From Denitrobaculum sp965225735 (lineage in GTDB: Bacteria; Pseudomonadota; Alphaproteobacteria; Kiloniellales; Kiloniellaceae), in the NCBI GenBank assembly GCA_965225735.1, contig CBDDBN010000004.1:1-64000 (forward strand): DNA of 64,000 nt, written 5' to 3'. The notes under the pieces are model-generated. The model was not told the DNA's origin. It saw only the letters and a program-made list of their open reading frames with translations, and did not search any database. Both the position numbers and the translations under genes were made by a program. Positions 1-8,710 of this stretch are shown piece after piece (the stretch's first letter is position 1; each line of letters begins with the position of its first letter).

Positions 1-1310
1 TTGCGCTCAGTCTTGGCAGCCAGGCCGCGGTGGCTGAGACGCTGCGCTTCTGGACGACCGAGGAACAGCCGGAACGACTGGCCCGTCAGGAACAGATCGC
101 GACCGATTTCGAGGCCAAAACGGGTATTGAAGTGCAGGTCATTCCGGTGACGGAGAAAGATCTGGGCACCCGCGCAACGGCGGCCTTCGCCGCCGGCGAT
201 CTGCCCGACGTCATTTATCACACATTGCAGTATGTCCTGCCCTGGACGGAAGCTGGAATTCTGGATGGTGATGCTGCTTCCGATGTCGTAGAGGATCTGG
301 GTGCGGGGACCTTCGCGCCGGGCGCCCTGCAGATGGCCGCTGTCGACGAAGGCTTTGCCGCTGTCCCGGTCGACGGCTGGACACAGATGATCGTCTACCG
401 CAAAGACCTGTTCGAAGCGAAGGGTCTCGCCGCACCGACCACCTACGAAAATATCTCCAAGGCCATCGATGCCCTGCATAACCCGCCTGAAATGTTCGGT
501 TTCGTGGCGGCGACCAAGGTCGACGAGAACTTCATGAGCCAGGTGCTCGAGCATGTCTTCCTGGCGAACGGCGTTTCGCCGGTCGGCGAAAAGGGCTTCG
601 AACCTCTGGACGAAGCGGCGACCATCGAGGTGCTGGACTTCTACAAGACCATCGCCAAGGCTTCGCCTCCGGGTGAGCTTTACTGGAAACAGTCGCGCGA
701 AATCTATTTCGCCGGCAAAGCGGCGATGATCATCTGGTCACCCTTTATCCTCGATGAACTGGCCGGTCTGCGCGACAGCGCACCGCCCACAATCAACGAT
801 GATCCGACCTCCCGCGAGTTGGCTGGAAAGACAGCGGTCGTGACCACCTTCGCCGGTCCCTCCAATCCCAACGGCGCAGCCTGGGCGGACATCCGCTATC
901 TCGGAATTACCGCCGACGCGGATACGGATCCGGCCATTGAGTTTGTCAAATTCTCCATGGACGAGGGCTATACCGGCACGCTTTCACTCGCGCCCGAAGG
1001 CAAGTTCCCGATCCGACGCGGCGATGACAGCGACCCGACCAAGTTCGTCAAGGCCTGGTCGACCCTGCCGGTCGGTGTGGATCGCAAGGCTCCCTTGAGT
1101 GAGCTTTATCCTGCAGAGGTCGTTGAAACGATTGTGGCGGGGCTGGAGACGGCCAATCGCTGGGGCGTCGCCGACAAGCAGCTGTCGCTGGCGTCAAAGA
1201 TGATCAACTCGCAGGTCATCAACCGGGCCGTCCGCGAGTACATCGAAGGCGAGCGTGACGCCGCGGCAACGGTTGCCAAGATGAACGAAGAACTGGCCCG
1301 CATCGAATAA
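1..1310 (+). CDS. Sugar ABC transporter substrate-binding protein, 5' end missing
   Basis: This is the periplasmic solute receptor of a CUT1-type sugar importer (extracellular solute-binding protein family 1). The reading frame is open from base 3, so the true start lies left of the window. Bases 3-32 read ALSLGSQAAV, which looks like the end of a signal peptide running into the mature protein at AETLRFW. A GTG at 30 is therefore probably not the start. About 426 mature residues are present, the usual length. The N-terminal lobe motifs AAGDLPDV and PVDGW fit the family. It is followed by two permeases, a glycoside hydrolase and an ATPase on the same strand, so it should feed that importer. 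The ligand cannot be read from sequence; the hydrolase next door suggests a glycoside. Confidence 0.9.
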   Translation, partial: ALSLGSQAAVAETLRFWTTEEQPERLARQEQIATDFEAKTGIEVQVIPVTEKDLGTRATAAFAAGDLPDVIYHTLQYVLPWTEAGILDGDAASDVVEDLGAGTFAPGALQMAAVDEGFAAVPVDGWTQMIVYRKDLFEAKGLAAPTTYENISKAIDALHNPPEMFGFVAATKVDENFMSQVLEHVFLANGVSPVGEKGFEPLDEAATIEVLDFYKTIAKASPPGELYWKQSREIYFAGKAAMIIWSPFILDELAGLRDSAPPTINDDPTSRELAGKTAVVTTFAGPSNPNGAAWADIRYLGITADADTDPAIEFVKFSMDEGYTGTLSLAPEGKFPIRRGDDSDPTKFVKAWSTLPVGVDRKAPLSELYPAEVVETIVAGLETANRWGVADKQLSLASKMINSQVINRAVREYIEGERDAAATVAKMNEELARIE

Positions 1311-1485
1311 TCCTCCGCGTGGACTAAAGCGGTTTGTAATTCCGAGGAAACGCAAACCGCACTTGGTGGGTGGAGATCTGATCCACCCACCGCCCTTTTC
1401 CCTGCTTGTCGCAGAAGCGTCCGCTGACCGCGGCATGCGGGAAGAACCTCGTTCTCCAACGCATCTTTTCGTTTCGGAGAGAAGC

Positions 1486-2778
1486 ATGAGCAGCGTAGAA
1501 CCGACAGCCGTACCGCCGAAGGGCGTAGGCCCGATGCAACGGCGTGAAGCGCGCCTGGCCTATGCCATGCTGGCCCCAACTTTTCTGATCGTCGCGACGA
1601 TCGTCCTGATCCCGCTGGTTGCGAACTTCTGGATCAGCTTCAAACCGGTCCAGCTGGGCGACCTGCGTCCGCCCACTCCGGTTGCAAGCGAGCGGGTCCG
1701 GGGCGAGGCCGAAGCCGTCGGCGATCGGATCCGGGTCGACTATCGCCTGCGCAACTCCTCCCGGGACCGCGCCATCGCGGGCGTGGTGATGACCGATCAT
1801 TGGCCGGAGGGGCTGACACCGGTCGAACTCGACCCGCGCTGCAGCATCGACAATCGGACTCTGCGCTGTGATCTGGGAGATTTCGAAGGCGGTTTCCGAG
1901 AACGCCTCCGAATGGAGGTCACCGTTGGTGAAGCCTATCTCGCGGCAAAGACCAACCCGAAAGACAGCAAACCGGTCATAACCGGGGATTCGGAAAACAT
2001 CCTCACCAATGCGGAACTTACCCTGGGCAACTTCCGCAAGGTCTTCAACGCCTCCGAGTTCTGGAGCGTCATGAAGGTGACCATCTATTACACGGTGTTC
2101 GGCACCGGCGGAGCGCTTGTGCTTGGTCTCTTCGCCGCTTTGCTGATGAACCAAGCCTTCCGCGGCCGCGCGATCCTTCGCGGTCTGTTCCTCTTTCCCT
2201 ATGTGGCGCCTGTAATCGCAGTGGCTTTCACTTGGGTGGTTCTGCTCGATCCCTTTTCGGGTGCTCTGAACGCAATCCTGAAGCAGATGGGCGCGACCGA
2301 CGGCGCAATCAATTTCTTCGGCCAGCGTGAAGCGAGCTTCTTTATCCTGGGCATCGAATTCACCTTCCCCCTGGCCCTGACCACGGTGATCGCATTCGAG
2401 GCCTGGCGCTACTTTCCGCTCTCCTTCCTCTTCATCCTGGCCCGCATGCAGTCGATCAGCGGTGACATGTACGAGGCCGCCGAGATGGATGGCGCCACGC
2501 CCCTGCAACAGTTCTGGTATCTGTCATTGCCGCAGCTCGCGGGGATCCTTTCCGTCTTGTTCCTCTTGCGCTTCATCTGGACCTTCAACAAGTTCGACGA
2601 CATCTTCCTGCTGACCGGGGGCGGCGCGGGAACGCGCACCCTGACCGTGGATGTCTATGAGCAGGGCTTCGCTCTCGCCAATCTGGGCGCGGGCGCGGCG
2701 GTCGCCGTCGTTGTCTTCGTGGTCCTCTTCACCTTCTCGATTATCTACTTCCGCTTCTCGCCAAAGGACGAAGGATGA
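1486..2778 (+). CDS. Sugar ABC transporter permease (MalF-type) with periplasmic insertion
   Basis: Inner-membrane permease of the CUT1 importer, 430 residues. The ATG at 1486 follows a purine-rich ribosome site (GGAGAG); an earlier in-frame codon at 1363 would add a hydrophilic tail with no family support. TM1 is about residues 28-50. The ATPase-contacting EAA loop is visible as EAAEMDGATPLQQFWYLSLP. Between TM1 and TM2 lies an unusual periplasmic stretch, residues about 75-148, with beta-rich sequence, motifs such as YRLRNSS and DHWPEGLTPVEL, and two cysteines (C119, C128) that could form a disulfide. It resembles a DUF11-type Ig-like domain. MalF of E. coli also carries a periplasmic insertion, but between TM3 and TM4. 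The stop overlaps the next start (ATGA). Confidence 0.9.
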   Translation: MSSVEPTAVPPKGVGPMQRREARLAYAMLAPTFLIVATIVLIPLVANFWISFKPVQLGDLRPPTPVASERVRGEAEAVGDRIRVDYRLRNSSRDRAIAGVVMTDHWPEGLTPVELDPRCSIDNRTLRCDLGDFEGGFRERLRMEVTVGEAYLAAKTNPKDSKPVITGDSENILTNAELTLGNFRKVFNASEFWSVMKVTIYYTVFGTGGALVLGLFAALLMNQAFRGRAILRGLFLFPYVAPVIAVAFTWVVLLDPFSGALNAILKQMGATDGAINFFGQREASFFILGIEFTFPLALTTVIAFEAWRYFPLSFLFILARMQSISGDMYEAAEMDGATPLQQFWYLSLPQLAGILSVLFLLRFIWTFNKFDDIFLLTGGGAGTRTLTVDVYEQGFALANLGAGAAVAVVVFVVLFTFSIIYFRFSPKDEG

Positions 2779-4010
2779 TGGCTGTTCTTCGTAACGGACT
2801 GCTGCTGGCAGTCGTCTCCGGCGCGCTCTGGGGCGCCATTGCCATGATCGTGATTGGTGTCACCTTCGCGCTGGTCTCCGGCGCACCCGCGCAACCTGCC
2901 GTGAATGCCGCCGCCCTGGCGGGACTCCTGGGGGCGCTCGTCCTGATGGCGCGGGAACCCGGCCAGCGCACGCCGGCCGTCCGCGCGGTCTCAGCCGCCG
3001 TGGTGCTCGTCGTCCTCTTCGCCGCAAGCTTCGCGCATCCCTTCGGGCTGCCGCTGGATGTCGCCCCCTTCTGGCAAATCCTCGCGGTGCTGTTGATCGT
3101 CGGCGCGGTGAGCTTCACCAACTGGGCCTGTCTTCACGATTCACTCCGTGGCGTCATGCGGCGCTACGACTTCGAGAAGGTCCTGATCCGCATCTTCAAA
3201 GGCTTGGGTTTCGTGATCTTCACGGTGATTGTGGCCCTGCCCTTTTACGTTCTGGTCATGACCAGCCTGAAGAGCCAGCAGTCGCTGCTGGCCAATCCCT
3301 TGGACTTCTCCATCGATTTCTCCGGCGGTTTTAGCGGCCTGTTCCGTTCCTATGTCGAACTTTTCGAACTCTTCAACTTCGGACGCTATCTGCTGATCTC
3401 CTCCATTGTGTCGGTGGCCACGGTCGTCCTGACATTGCTCTTCAGTGTCCCGGGCGCCTACGCCGTTTCGCGCCTTCGCTTCCCCGGCCGGGCGGTGTTG
3501 TCACGTTCGATCCTGCTGATCTACATGGTGCCGGCGATCGTTCTGGTCATTCCTCTTTATGCCGTCTTTTCGCAGCTTGGCCTGCGCAACACCGTGGCCG
3601 GTCTGCTGATCATCTATCCGGCAACCACCATCCCGGTGGCGCTTTATATGCTGCAGGGTTACTTCCAAGGCCTGCCAGCAGAACTGGAAGAAGCCGGCTT
3701 GATGGACGGGCTCTCGCGCCTGGGCGTGATCATCAAGATCACCCTGCCGCTTTCCCTGCCGGCTCTGGCGTCGGTTTCCCTTTATGTCTTCATGATCGCG
3801 TGGAACGAATTCCTCTTCGCATTCATGTTTCTTGACGACCCGGGCATCTTCACGCTGTCGCGCGGCGTCGTCTCACTCAACTCCTCGGAAGTGCCACGCC
3901 AACACCTCATGGCGGGAGCGGTCATCGCGACCATACCGGTCCTCGGCATCTTCCTCTGGTTCGAACGTTTTATGGTCCAAGGTCTGACAGCGGGATCCGT
4001 CAAGGGATGA
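2775..4010 (+). CDS. Sugar ABC transporter permease (MalG-type) with extra N-terminal membrane segments
   Basis: Second permease of the importer, 411 residues, versus about 280 for ordinary MalG-like proteins. The extra length is N-terminal: residues 1 to about 125 hold three or four hydrophobic segments (for example GAIAMIVIGVTFALVSG and ILAVLLIVGAVSF) before the conserved core starts near FEKVLIRIFKGLGFVIF. The core carries the EAA motif EEAGLMDGLSRLGVIIKITL. The gene starts in an ATGA overlap with the upstream permease and ends in an ATGA overlap with the hydrolase, so the three are translationally coupled. The role of the added helices is unknown. Confidence 0.9.
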   Translation: MMAVLRNGLLLAVVSGALWGAIAMIVIGVTFALVSGAPAQPAVNAAALAGLLGALVLMAREPGQRTPAVRAVSAAVVLVVLFAASFAHPFGLPLDVAPFWQILAVLLIVGAVSFTNWACLHDSLRGVMRRYDFEKVLIRIFKGLGFVIFTVIVALPFYVLVMTSLKSQQSLLANPLDFSIDFSGGFSGLFRSYVELFELFNFGRYLLISSIVSVATVVLTLLFSVPGAYAVSRLRFPGRAVLSRSILLIYMVPAIVLVIPLYAVFSQLGLRNTVAGLLIIYPATTIPVALYMLQGYFQGLPAELEEAGLMDGLSRLGVIIKITLPLSLPALASVSLYVFMIAWNEFLFAFMFLDDPGIFTLSRGVVSLNSSEVPRQHLMAGAVIATIPVLGIFLWFERFMVQGLTAGSVKG

Positions 4011-5314
4011 ATATGATGATCGATGCACGCCGTGCAGCGGAACTGGACGCGCAAGCCAAAGAGATCTTGCGGGTCAACGACCGGGGCGGTTTCACTGTCC
4101 CGACCGCGCGGCTCTATCCTTACCAATGGAATTGGGATTCCGCCTTCGCGGCACGCGGGTTCGGGGAGATCGACAAAGACCGTGCCTGGACCGAACTGGA
4201 CACCCTGCTGGAAGCGCAGTGGGCCGACGGGATGGTGCCGCACATCATCTTCCGGCGTGACGATCCGGATTACTTTCCGGGCCCACGTATCTGGCAATCC
4301 GGAACCACACCGCCCAGTTCCGGTTACTCACAGCCTCCGGTCGCGGCCACCGTCGCCCGTGACCTCTACGACGCCGGCCCGAAGGAAGCCGCCGAGCCCC
4401 GCGCTCGGGCCGTCTTCCCCAAGCTGCTGGCCTGGCACCGCTGGTTCCACCGCTATCGCGACCCTGAGAGTCTGGGCGTCATCGCCATCGCACATCCCTG
4501 GGAGTCGGGCCGGGACAACTCCCCGGACTGGGATGCGGCCATGGAGAAAGTCGACACCAGCGAGGTCGAGCCTTACGAACGGCGCGATACGGACCAGATC
4601 CACGCCGAAATGCGTCCGACAAAGCACGACTACGACCGCTATGTCGCCCTGATTCAGTTTGGCCGCAACTGCGGCTGGGACCCGGAAGAAATTGCGAAAA
4701 ACGGCCCACTCTTTGCCGCGGACCCAGGCCTGACCTTCGTACTCCTGCGCGCCGACAGGGATCTCCTGGCCTTGGCGGTATCTCTGGCGGAAAGAGACAG
4801 CATTCCAGAAATCGAAGGCTGGATCGCGCGCGCAGAGGCAGGCGCGTCCTTGTTATGGAATGCAAAGTCCGGCGCTTACTGCGCCCGCGACCTGCGCAGC
4901 GGCGAACAGTCAGACGGCGTTTCCAGCGTCTCCTTCCTGAGCCTCTACGCCGGTCTCGAAGCGCCGGAGCAGGAGGCGGCAAACATCGCCAGCCTGGAAC
5001 GCATCGCGGACGCCTGCCGCTACGCCGTGCCAAGTTTCGACCCGGAGCATCCGAAGTTCGACTCCCTACGCTACTGGCGCGGGCCTGCCTGGTGCGTCGT
5101 CAACGAGTTGATTGGCCGCGGGCTTGCGGAGCGCGGCTACAGCAAGCTCGCGCAACGGGTCCGGGGCGACACCGCTGCACTGATCGAAAGCGCCGGCTTC
5201 TACGAGTACTTCTGCCCGCTCACCGGCCGGGGCGCCGGCGGCGGTGACTTCACCTGGACTGCCGCGACTTGGCTGGCCTGGGCGTCCCCCAAACACTTCG
5301 CGGCAAACGAATAG
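4007..5314 (+). CDS. GH63-type glycoside hydrolase (mannosylglycerate/glucosylglycerate hydrolase-like)
   Basis: 435-residue soluble (alpha/alpha)6-barrel hydrolase with no signal peptide, so it acts on the imported glycoside in the cytoplasm. Motifs match the GH63 branch containing mannosylglycerate and glucosylglycerate hydrolases: YPYQWNWDSAF (D44), AQWADGMVPHIIF, YFPGPRIWQSG, HPWESGRDNSPDWD (D170, D174) and, near the C terminus, GFYEYFCP followed by GGGDFTWTAA (E400). By analogy D170 and E400 are the likely acid/base pair; this is inferred from motif position. It is embedded in the ABC operon between permease and ATPase. The exact substrate, such as glucosylglycerate, mannosylglycerate or another alpha-glucoside, cannot be decided from sequence. 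Confidence 0.8.
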   Translation: MNMMIDARRAAELDAQAKEILRVNDRGGFTVPTARLYPYQWNWDSAFAARGFGEIDKDRAWTELDTLLEAQWADGMVPHIIFRRDDPDYFPGPRIWQSGTTPPSSGYSQPPVAATVARDLYDAGPKEAAEPRARAVFPKLLAWHRWFHRYRDPESLGVIAIAHPWESGRDNSPDWDAAMEKVDTSEVEPYERRDTDQIHAEMRPTKHDYDRYVALIQFGRNCGWDPEEIAKNGPLFAADPGLTFVLLRADRDLLALAVSLAERDSIPEIEGWIARAEAGASLLWNAKSGAYCARDLRSGEQSDGVSSVSFLSLYAGLEAPEQEAANIASLERIADACRYAVPSFDPEHPKFDSLRYWRGPAWCVVNELIGRGLAERGYSKLAQRVRGDTAALIESAGFYEYFCPLTGRGAGGGDFTWTAATWLAWASPKHFAANE

Positions 5315-5335
5315 GCAAACAGAGGGATCAAAGTC

Positions 5336-6397
5336 ATGGGTGCGATCCGACTGGAAAAAGTCGAAAAATGGTTCGGCGACCTGCAGGTGATCAAAGGTGT
5401 CGACCTGCAGATTGAAGACGGAGAGTTCGTTATCTTTGTCGGCCCTTCAGGTTGCGGAAAATCCACCTTGCTGCGTCTCGTGTCAGGCCTGGAGGAAACC
5501 AGCCGCGGCGCCATCAAGATCGACGAGCGGGACGTGACCGGAGAGCCCCCGTCCGGCCGAGGTCTGGCCATGGTGTTTCAGTCCTATGCGCTCTATCCGC
5601 ACATGAGCGTGCGTGACAACATGGGTTTCGGCCTCAAGACCGCCGGCGCTCCCAAGGCGGAGATCAACGAAAAGGTCGAAGCGGCCTCAAAGGTTCTCAA
5701 ACTCGACGAATACCTCGACCGGCGGCCTAAGGCCCTCTCGGGCGGCCAGCGACAGCGCGTCGCCATTGGCCGCTCCATCGTGCGCGAACCCAGCGCCTTC
5801 CTGTTCGACGAACCGCTTTCCAATCTCGACGCCGCCCTGCGCGTAGATATGCGCTTTGAGATCGCGAAACTGCACCAGAGCCTGAAAGCCACCATGATCT
5901 ACGTGACCCATGACCAGGTCGAAGCCATGACCCTGGCCGATAAGATTGTGGTGCTGCAGGCCGGCAAGATCGAACAGGTCGGCTCACCCCGGGAGTTGTA
6001 CGAACGGCCCGACAACCTCTTCGTGGCGCAGTTCATCGGCAGTCCCAAAATGAACGTCGTCCCCTGCTCGACCGAAGGCGACCGCTTCAGGCTCCCGGGT
6101 CAGGGCGAAGGCACTTTCCCATACGCGGCTGCCGGTCAAACTCCGGTCCAACTCGGCATCCGCCCGGAACACATCGAGGTCGTGGCCCCGGTCGAGGGTC
6201 ACTGCAGTGGAGAGATCGAGGTCACCGAGTATCTCGGGGCCGACGTTATGCTCTACGTCAACTGCGGCGAACTGGGCGTTTTAACCGTCCGCCACGTCGG
6301 AGATATCGACGTGCATCCCGGGCAAACCCTGGGCCTGCGTTTCGACCAAAGCCGCCTTCACTTCTTCGGCAGCGACGAGCAGGCGATCAGAACCTAG
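5336..6397 (+). CDS. Sugar ABC transporter ATPase (UgpC/MsmX/MalK type)
   Basis: ATP-binding subunit that powers the importer, 353 residues, usual length. Walker A is GPSGCGKST (about 36-44), the signature is LSGGQRQR (134-141), Walker B ends in FLFDEP (155-160), the switch histidine is in VTHDQ, and a C-terminal TOBE-type regulatory region follows (about 235-350). The start is preceded by AGAGGGATC, a good ribosome site. It lies 21 bp after the hydrolase gene and ends in a 4-bp convergent overlap with the FAH-family gene on the other strand. Confidence 0.95.
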   Translation: MGAIRLEKVEKWFGDLQVIKGVDLQIEDGEFVIFVGPSGCGKSTLLRLVSGLEETSRGAIKIDERDVTGEPPSGRGLAMVFQSYALYPHMSVRDNMGFGLKTAGAPKAEINEKVEAASKVLKLDEYLDRRPKALSGGQRQRVAIGRSIVREPSAFLFDEPLSNLDAALRVDMRFEIAKLHQSLKATMIYVTHDQVEAMTLADKIVVLQAGKIEQVGSPRELYERPDNLFVAQFIGSPKMNVVPCSTEGDRFRLPGQGEGTFPYAAAGQTPVQLGIRPEHIEVVAPVEGHCSGEIEVTEYLGADVMLYVNCGELGVLTVRHVGDIDVHPGQTLGLRFDQSRLHFFGSDEQAIRT

Positions 6398-7575
6398 GCA
6401 AGCAGGCCGCGCTGCGCGAGGTTTCGCATCAAGGCGCCGGTTCCGAACTTCCAGGGTGGAAGCTGGTCCGACCGATTGACATGATTGATAAGCGCCCCGA
6501 GTTTCGGGGTCGCAATCGTCACCCGGTCGCCGGTTTTGTGCGTGAAGCCTTCACCAGGTTTATCGCGATCGTCAGTGGGCGCGAACATGGTGCCCAGGAA
6601 CAGGACGAAACCGTCAGGATACTGATGATGAGCGCCGATGGTCTGCGTGACGATACTGGCCGGATCCCGGCTGATCTTACTCATGGAGCTGACCGCCTCG
6701 AGCCGGTAATTATCCGTTCCCTCGATGGTCATGGAGAGGTCGGCGGCCTTTACGTCGTCGAGGCTGAAGCCAGCATCAAAGAGCCGTAAGAACGGCCCGA
6801 TGGAACAGGAGGCGTTGTTGTCTTTCGCCTTACCCAGCAAAAGCGCCGAGCGACCCTCGAAATCACGCAGATTGACGTCATTGCCCAAAGTCGCCCCGAC
6901 GATCTCGCCTCGGCTGTTCACCGCAAGCACCACCTCCGGTTCTGGATTGTTCCAGGTCGAACCCGGGTGCAGGCCGACCTGGGCGCCAAAACCCATGGAG
7001 GACATGGGCTGACTCTTCGTGAAGACCTCGGCGTCCGGGCCTATTCCCACCTCCAGATACTGAGACCAGGCCCCCTTCTCCAGCAGTACCGACTTGATCT
7101 GCGCCGCGCCTTCGGAACCGGGCTCAATCTTCGAGAGATCGTCGCCGATGATGGCGGTGATCTCCTTCCGGATGACTTCAGCCTTGCCCGCATCGCCGCG
7201 CGCCTGCTCTTCGATCACCCGCTCCAGCATAGAGGCCACGAAGGTGACACCGGCCGCTTTCACAGCCTGCAGATCGCAGGGCGCAAGCAGGTGCAGGCGA
7301 GCGTCGGCGGGCGTTTCTTCCTGGCTGCCTGCAACGGCATCGTCCAGAGAGGCGATCAACCGGAGATCCTGCGCAGCCGCAAGTTTCACCGGCAGATCAT
7401 CCAGTTCCAATAGCGCACTCATGGTCGCCGCCAGCGGGGACAAATCAAACAACGCCCCATCCCGCAGAAGACACAGCGTCGGGCCAGCAAGGGCTGGTTC
7501 CCAGACACGTCCGACCAGTAAGGCGGATTGGCTATCGTCCGGCAACAGACTTGAAGCGTCGATGTTTGACATCAT
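6394..7575 (-). CDS. Fumarylacetoacetate hydrolase-family protein, XylX-like 2-keto-3-deoxy sugar acid dehydratase
   Basis: 393-residue FAH-fold enzyme. The core motif GSTWNNPEPEVVLAV followed by GNDVNLRDFEG is typical of the metal-binding FAH site. Length and motifs resemble Caulobacter XylX, which dehydrates 2-keto-3-deoxy-D-xylonate to alpha-ketoglutarate semialdehyde. The neighbours, a lactonase and an IlvD/Edd dehydratase, are the preceding steps of the same route, which supports that role. Two start codons (7575 and 7572) are possible. It lies 27 bp downstream of the lactonase gene on the same strand, likely one operon. Assignment to xylose, arabinose or another pentose is not possible here. 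Confidence 0.8.
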   Translation of the reverse strand: MMSNIDASSLLPDDSQSALLVGRVWEPALAGPTLCLLRDGALFDLSPLAATMSALLELDDLPVKLAAAQDLRLIASLDDAVAGSQEETPADARLHLLAPCDLQAVKAAGVTFVASMLERVIEEQARGDAGKAEVIRKEITAIIGDDLSKIEPGSEGAAQIKSVLLEKGAWSQYLEVGIGPDAEVFTKSQPMSSMGFGAQVGLHPGSTWNNPEPEVVLAVNSRGEIVGATLGNDVNLRDFEGRSALLLGKAKDNNASCSIGPFLRLFDAGFSLDDVKAADLSMTIEGTDNYRLEAVSSMSKISRDPASIVTQTIGAHHQYPDGFVLFLGTMFAPTDDRDKPGEGFTHKTGDRVTIATPKLGALINHVNRSDQLPPWKFGTGALMRNLAQRGLLA

Positions 7576-7602
7576 GAGTTTTGGACTTTCTTGAAGGTGC
7601 CG

Positions 7603-8502
7603 TTATCCGGCGTAGAGAACATCTGCCAAGCCGCTAAAACCAAACCCGGCGGAGGCAAAATCACAGGCGAAGAGACTGCCGGCGTGAGGTTGGCTGGCGA
7701 GCTGCGCTTCATCCAGGCCCTCCCGCGCGGACGTAATGAATAGTGTTTTCAGATCCGGACCACCGAAGCTGCAGCAGGTGATGTTGCTGACCGGCAGTTC
7801 GACCCGCGCAACGATCGTCCCGCTCGCATCATAACAGGTCACGCGTGACCCGCCCCATTCGGCATTCCAGAGATGGTCCTGTGCGTCGACGGTGGACCCG
7901 TCCGGACGTCCGCCATCCAGCGGCAGCGTGGCAAAAAGGTTCCTGTCGCCAAGCCGGCCAGTCCCCGGATCGTAAGCGTAGCGGTAGATATAGCGGTTCG
8001 AGGTATCGGCGAAATACATGGATTGGCCGTCGTAACTGAACGCCAATGAGTTCGTACAACCGACATCCGAGATCAAAGTCGACTGGGAGCCTTCCCCGTC
8101 ATAGGAAATCACCGAAGACAGCGGGCGCAAACCCTGCTCATCCAGACCGCCAACCACGAAACGCCCTTGCCGGTCGCAAACGCCGTCATTCATCCGGGTC
8201 GTAGGCAAGTCCGTTTCAAAACTGGTCAGTCGCGTCACCTGACCGCTCTGTAGATTGAAATCGTGCAGTCCACTCTCCAGCGCGACCAGCAGATCGCCGT
8301 TCTGCTTGAACGCAAAAGACCCGATCCGCTCGGGCAGCTCCCAGGTCTCGGTGCTCTTATCTTCAAGCTTGAGGGCCCAGAGTTGCGCCCGTTGAATATC
8401 GACCCAGTAGATTTTTTGCTGCTCGCTGTTCCAGCGAATGCCTTCACCGAGCTGGTTTCTGCAATCCAGAAGCAGTTCCGCCTGTAGAGTTTTCTCTGTC
8501 AC
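7603..8502 (-). CDS. SMP-30/gluconolactonase-family sugar lactonase
   Basis: Six-bladed propeller lactonase of about 299 residues that hydrolyses an aldonolactone to the free acid. Visible motifs: LGEGIRWN near the N terminus (metal-binding Glu), DLPTTRMNDGVCDRQGRF, GCTNSLAFSYDGQSMYFADT and GRPDGSTVDAQDHLWNAEWGG cut here into family-typical pieces (Asn and Asp metal ligands). The frame is open to an ATG at 8541, but the GTG at 8502 (VTEKTLQAELLL) fits the family's N terminus better; the start is uncertain. It precedes the FAH gene and is divergent from the dehydratase gene. Confidence 0.85.
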   Translation of the reverse strand: MTEKTLQAELLLDCRNQLGEGIRWNSEQQKIYWVDIQRAQLWALKLEDKSTETWELPERIGSFAFKQNGDLLVALESGLHDFNLQSGQVTRLTSFETDLPTTRMNDGVCDRQGRFVVGGLDEQGLRPLSSVISYDGEGSQSTLISDVGCTNSLAFSYDGQSMYFADTSNRYIYRYAYDPGTGRLGDRNLFATLPLDGGRPDGSTVDAQDHLWNAEWGGSRVTCYDASGTIVARVELPVSNITCCSFGGPDLKTLFITSAREGLDEAQLASQPHAGSLFACDFASAGFGFSGLADVLYAG

Positions 8503-8710
8503 GAGCCCGAAATGCCCCCTGTTGCTCCACGAAAAGCGCATGCACAGCAGCCTTACACGGCGGCTTCGCCGGAAGGCTGAAGCAGCGCGTGACTTTGCCG
8601 TCGCCTTGGCCTATTTCTATTAGTAATACTTTTTACGACAACGACAAGATCCTGTCGATAGCCGCTTCCCGCGGCAGTCGCAGGTTCTCGACCAGCAGGA
8701 ACGGGAAGCC
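8503..8710. promoter_or_regulatory. Divergent intergenic region of the sugar-acid genes
   Basis: Roughly 170-210 bp separate the lactonase gene (minus strand) from the dehydratase gene (plus strand). Both transcription units should start here. I could not pick out a convincing operator or -35/-10 pair by eye. Part of it may be coding if the lactonase starts at 8541. Confidence 0.5.

Noticed and set aside
1324..2508. Long open frame on the minus strand opposite the first permease
   Set aside because: The permease on the plus strand has clear family motifs; the antisense frame is low in complexity and has no recognisable domain.
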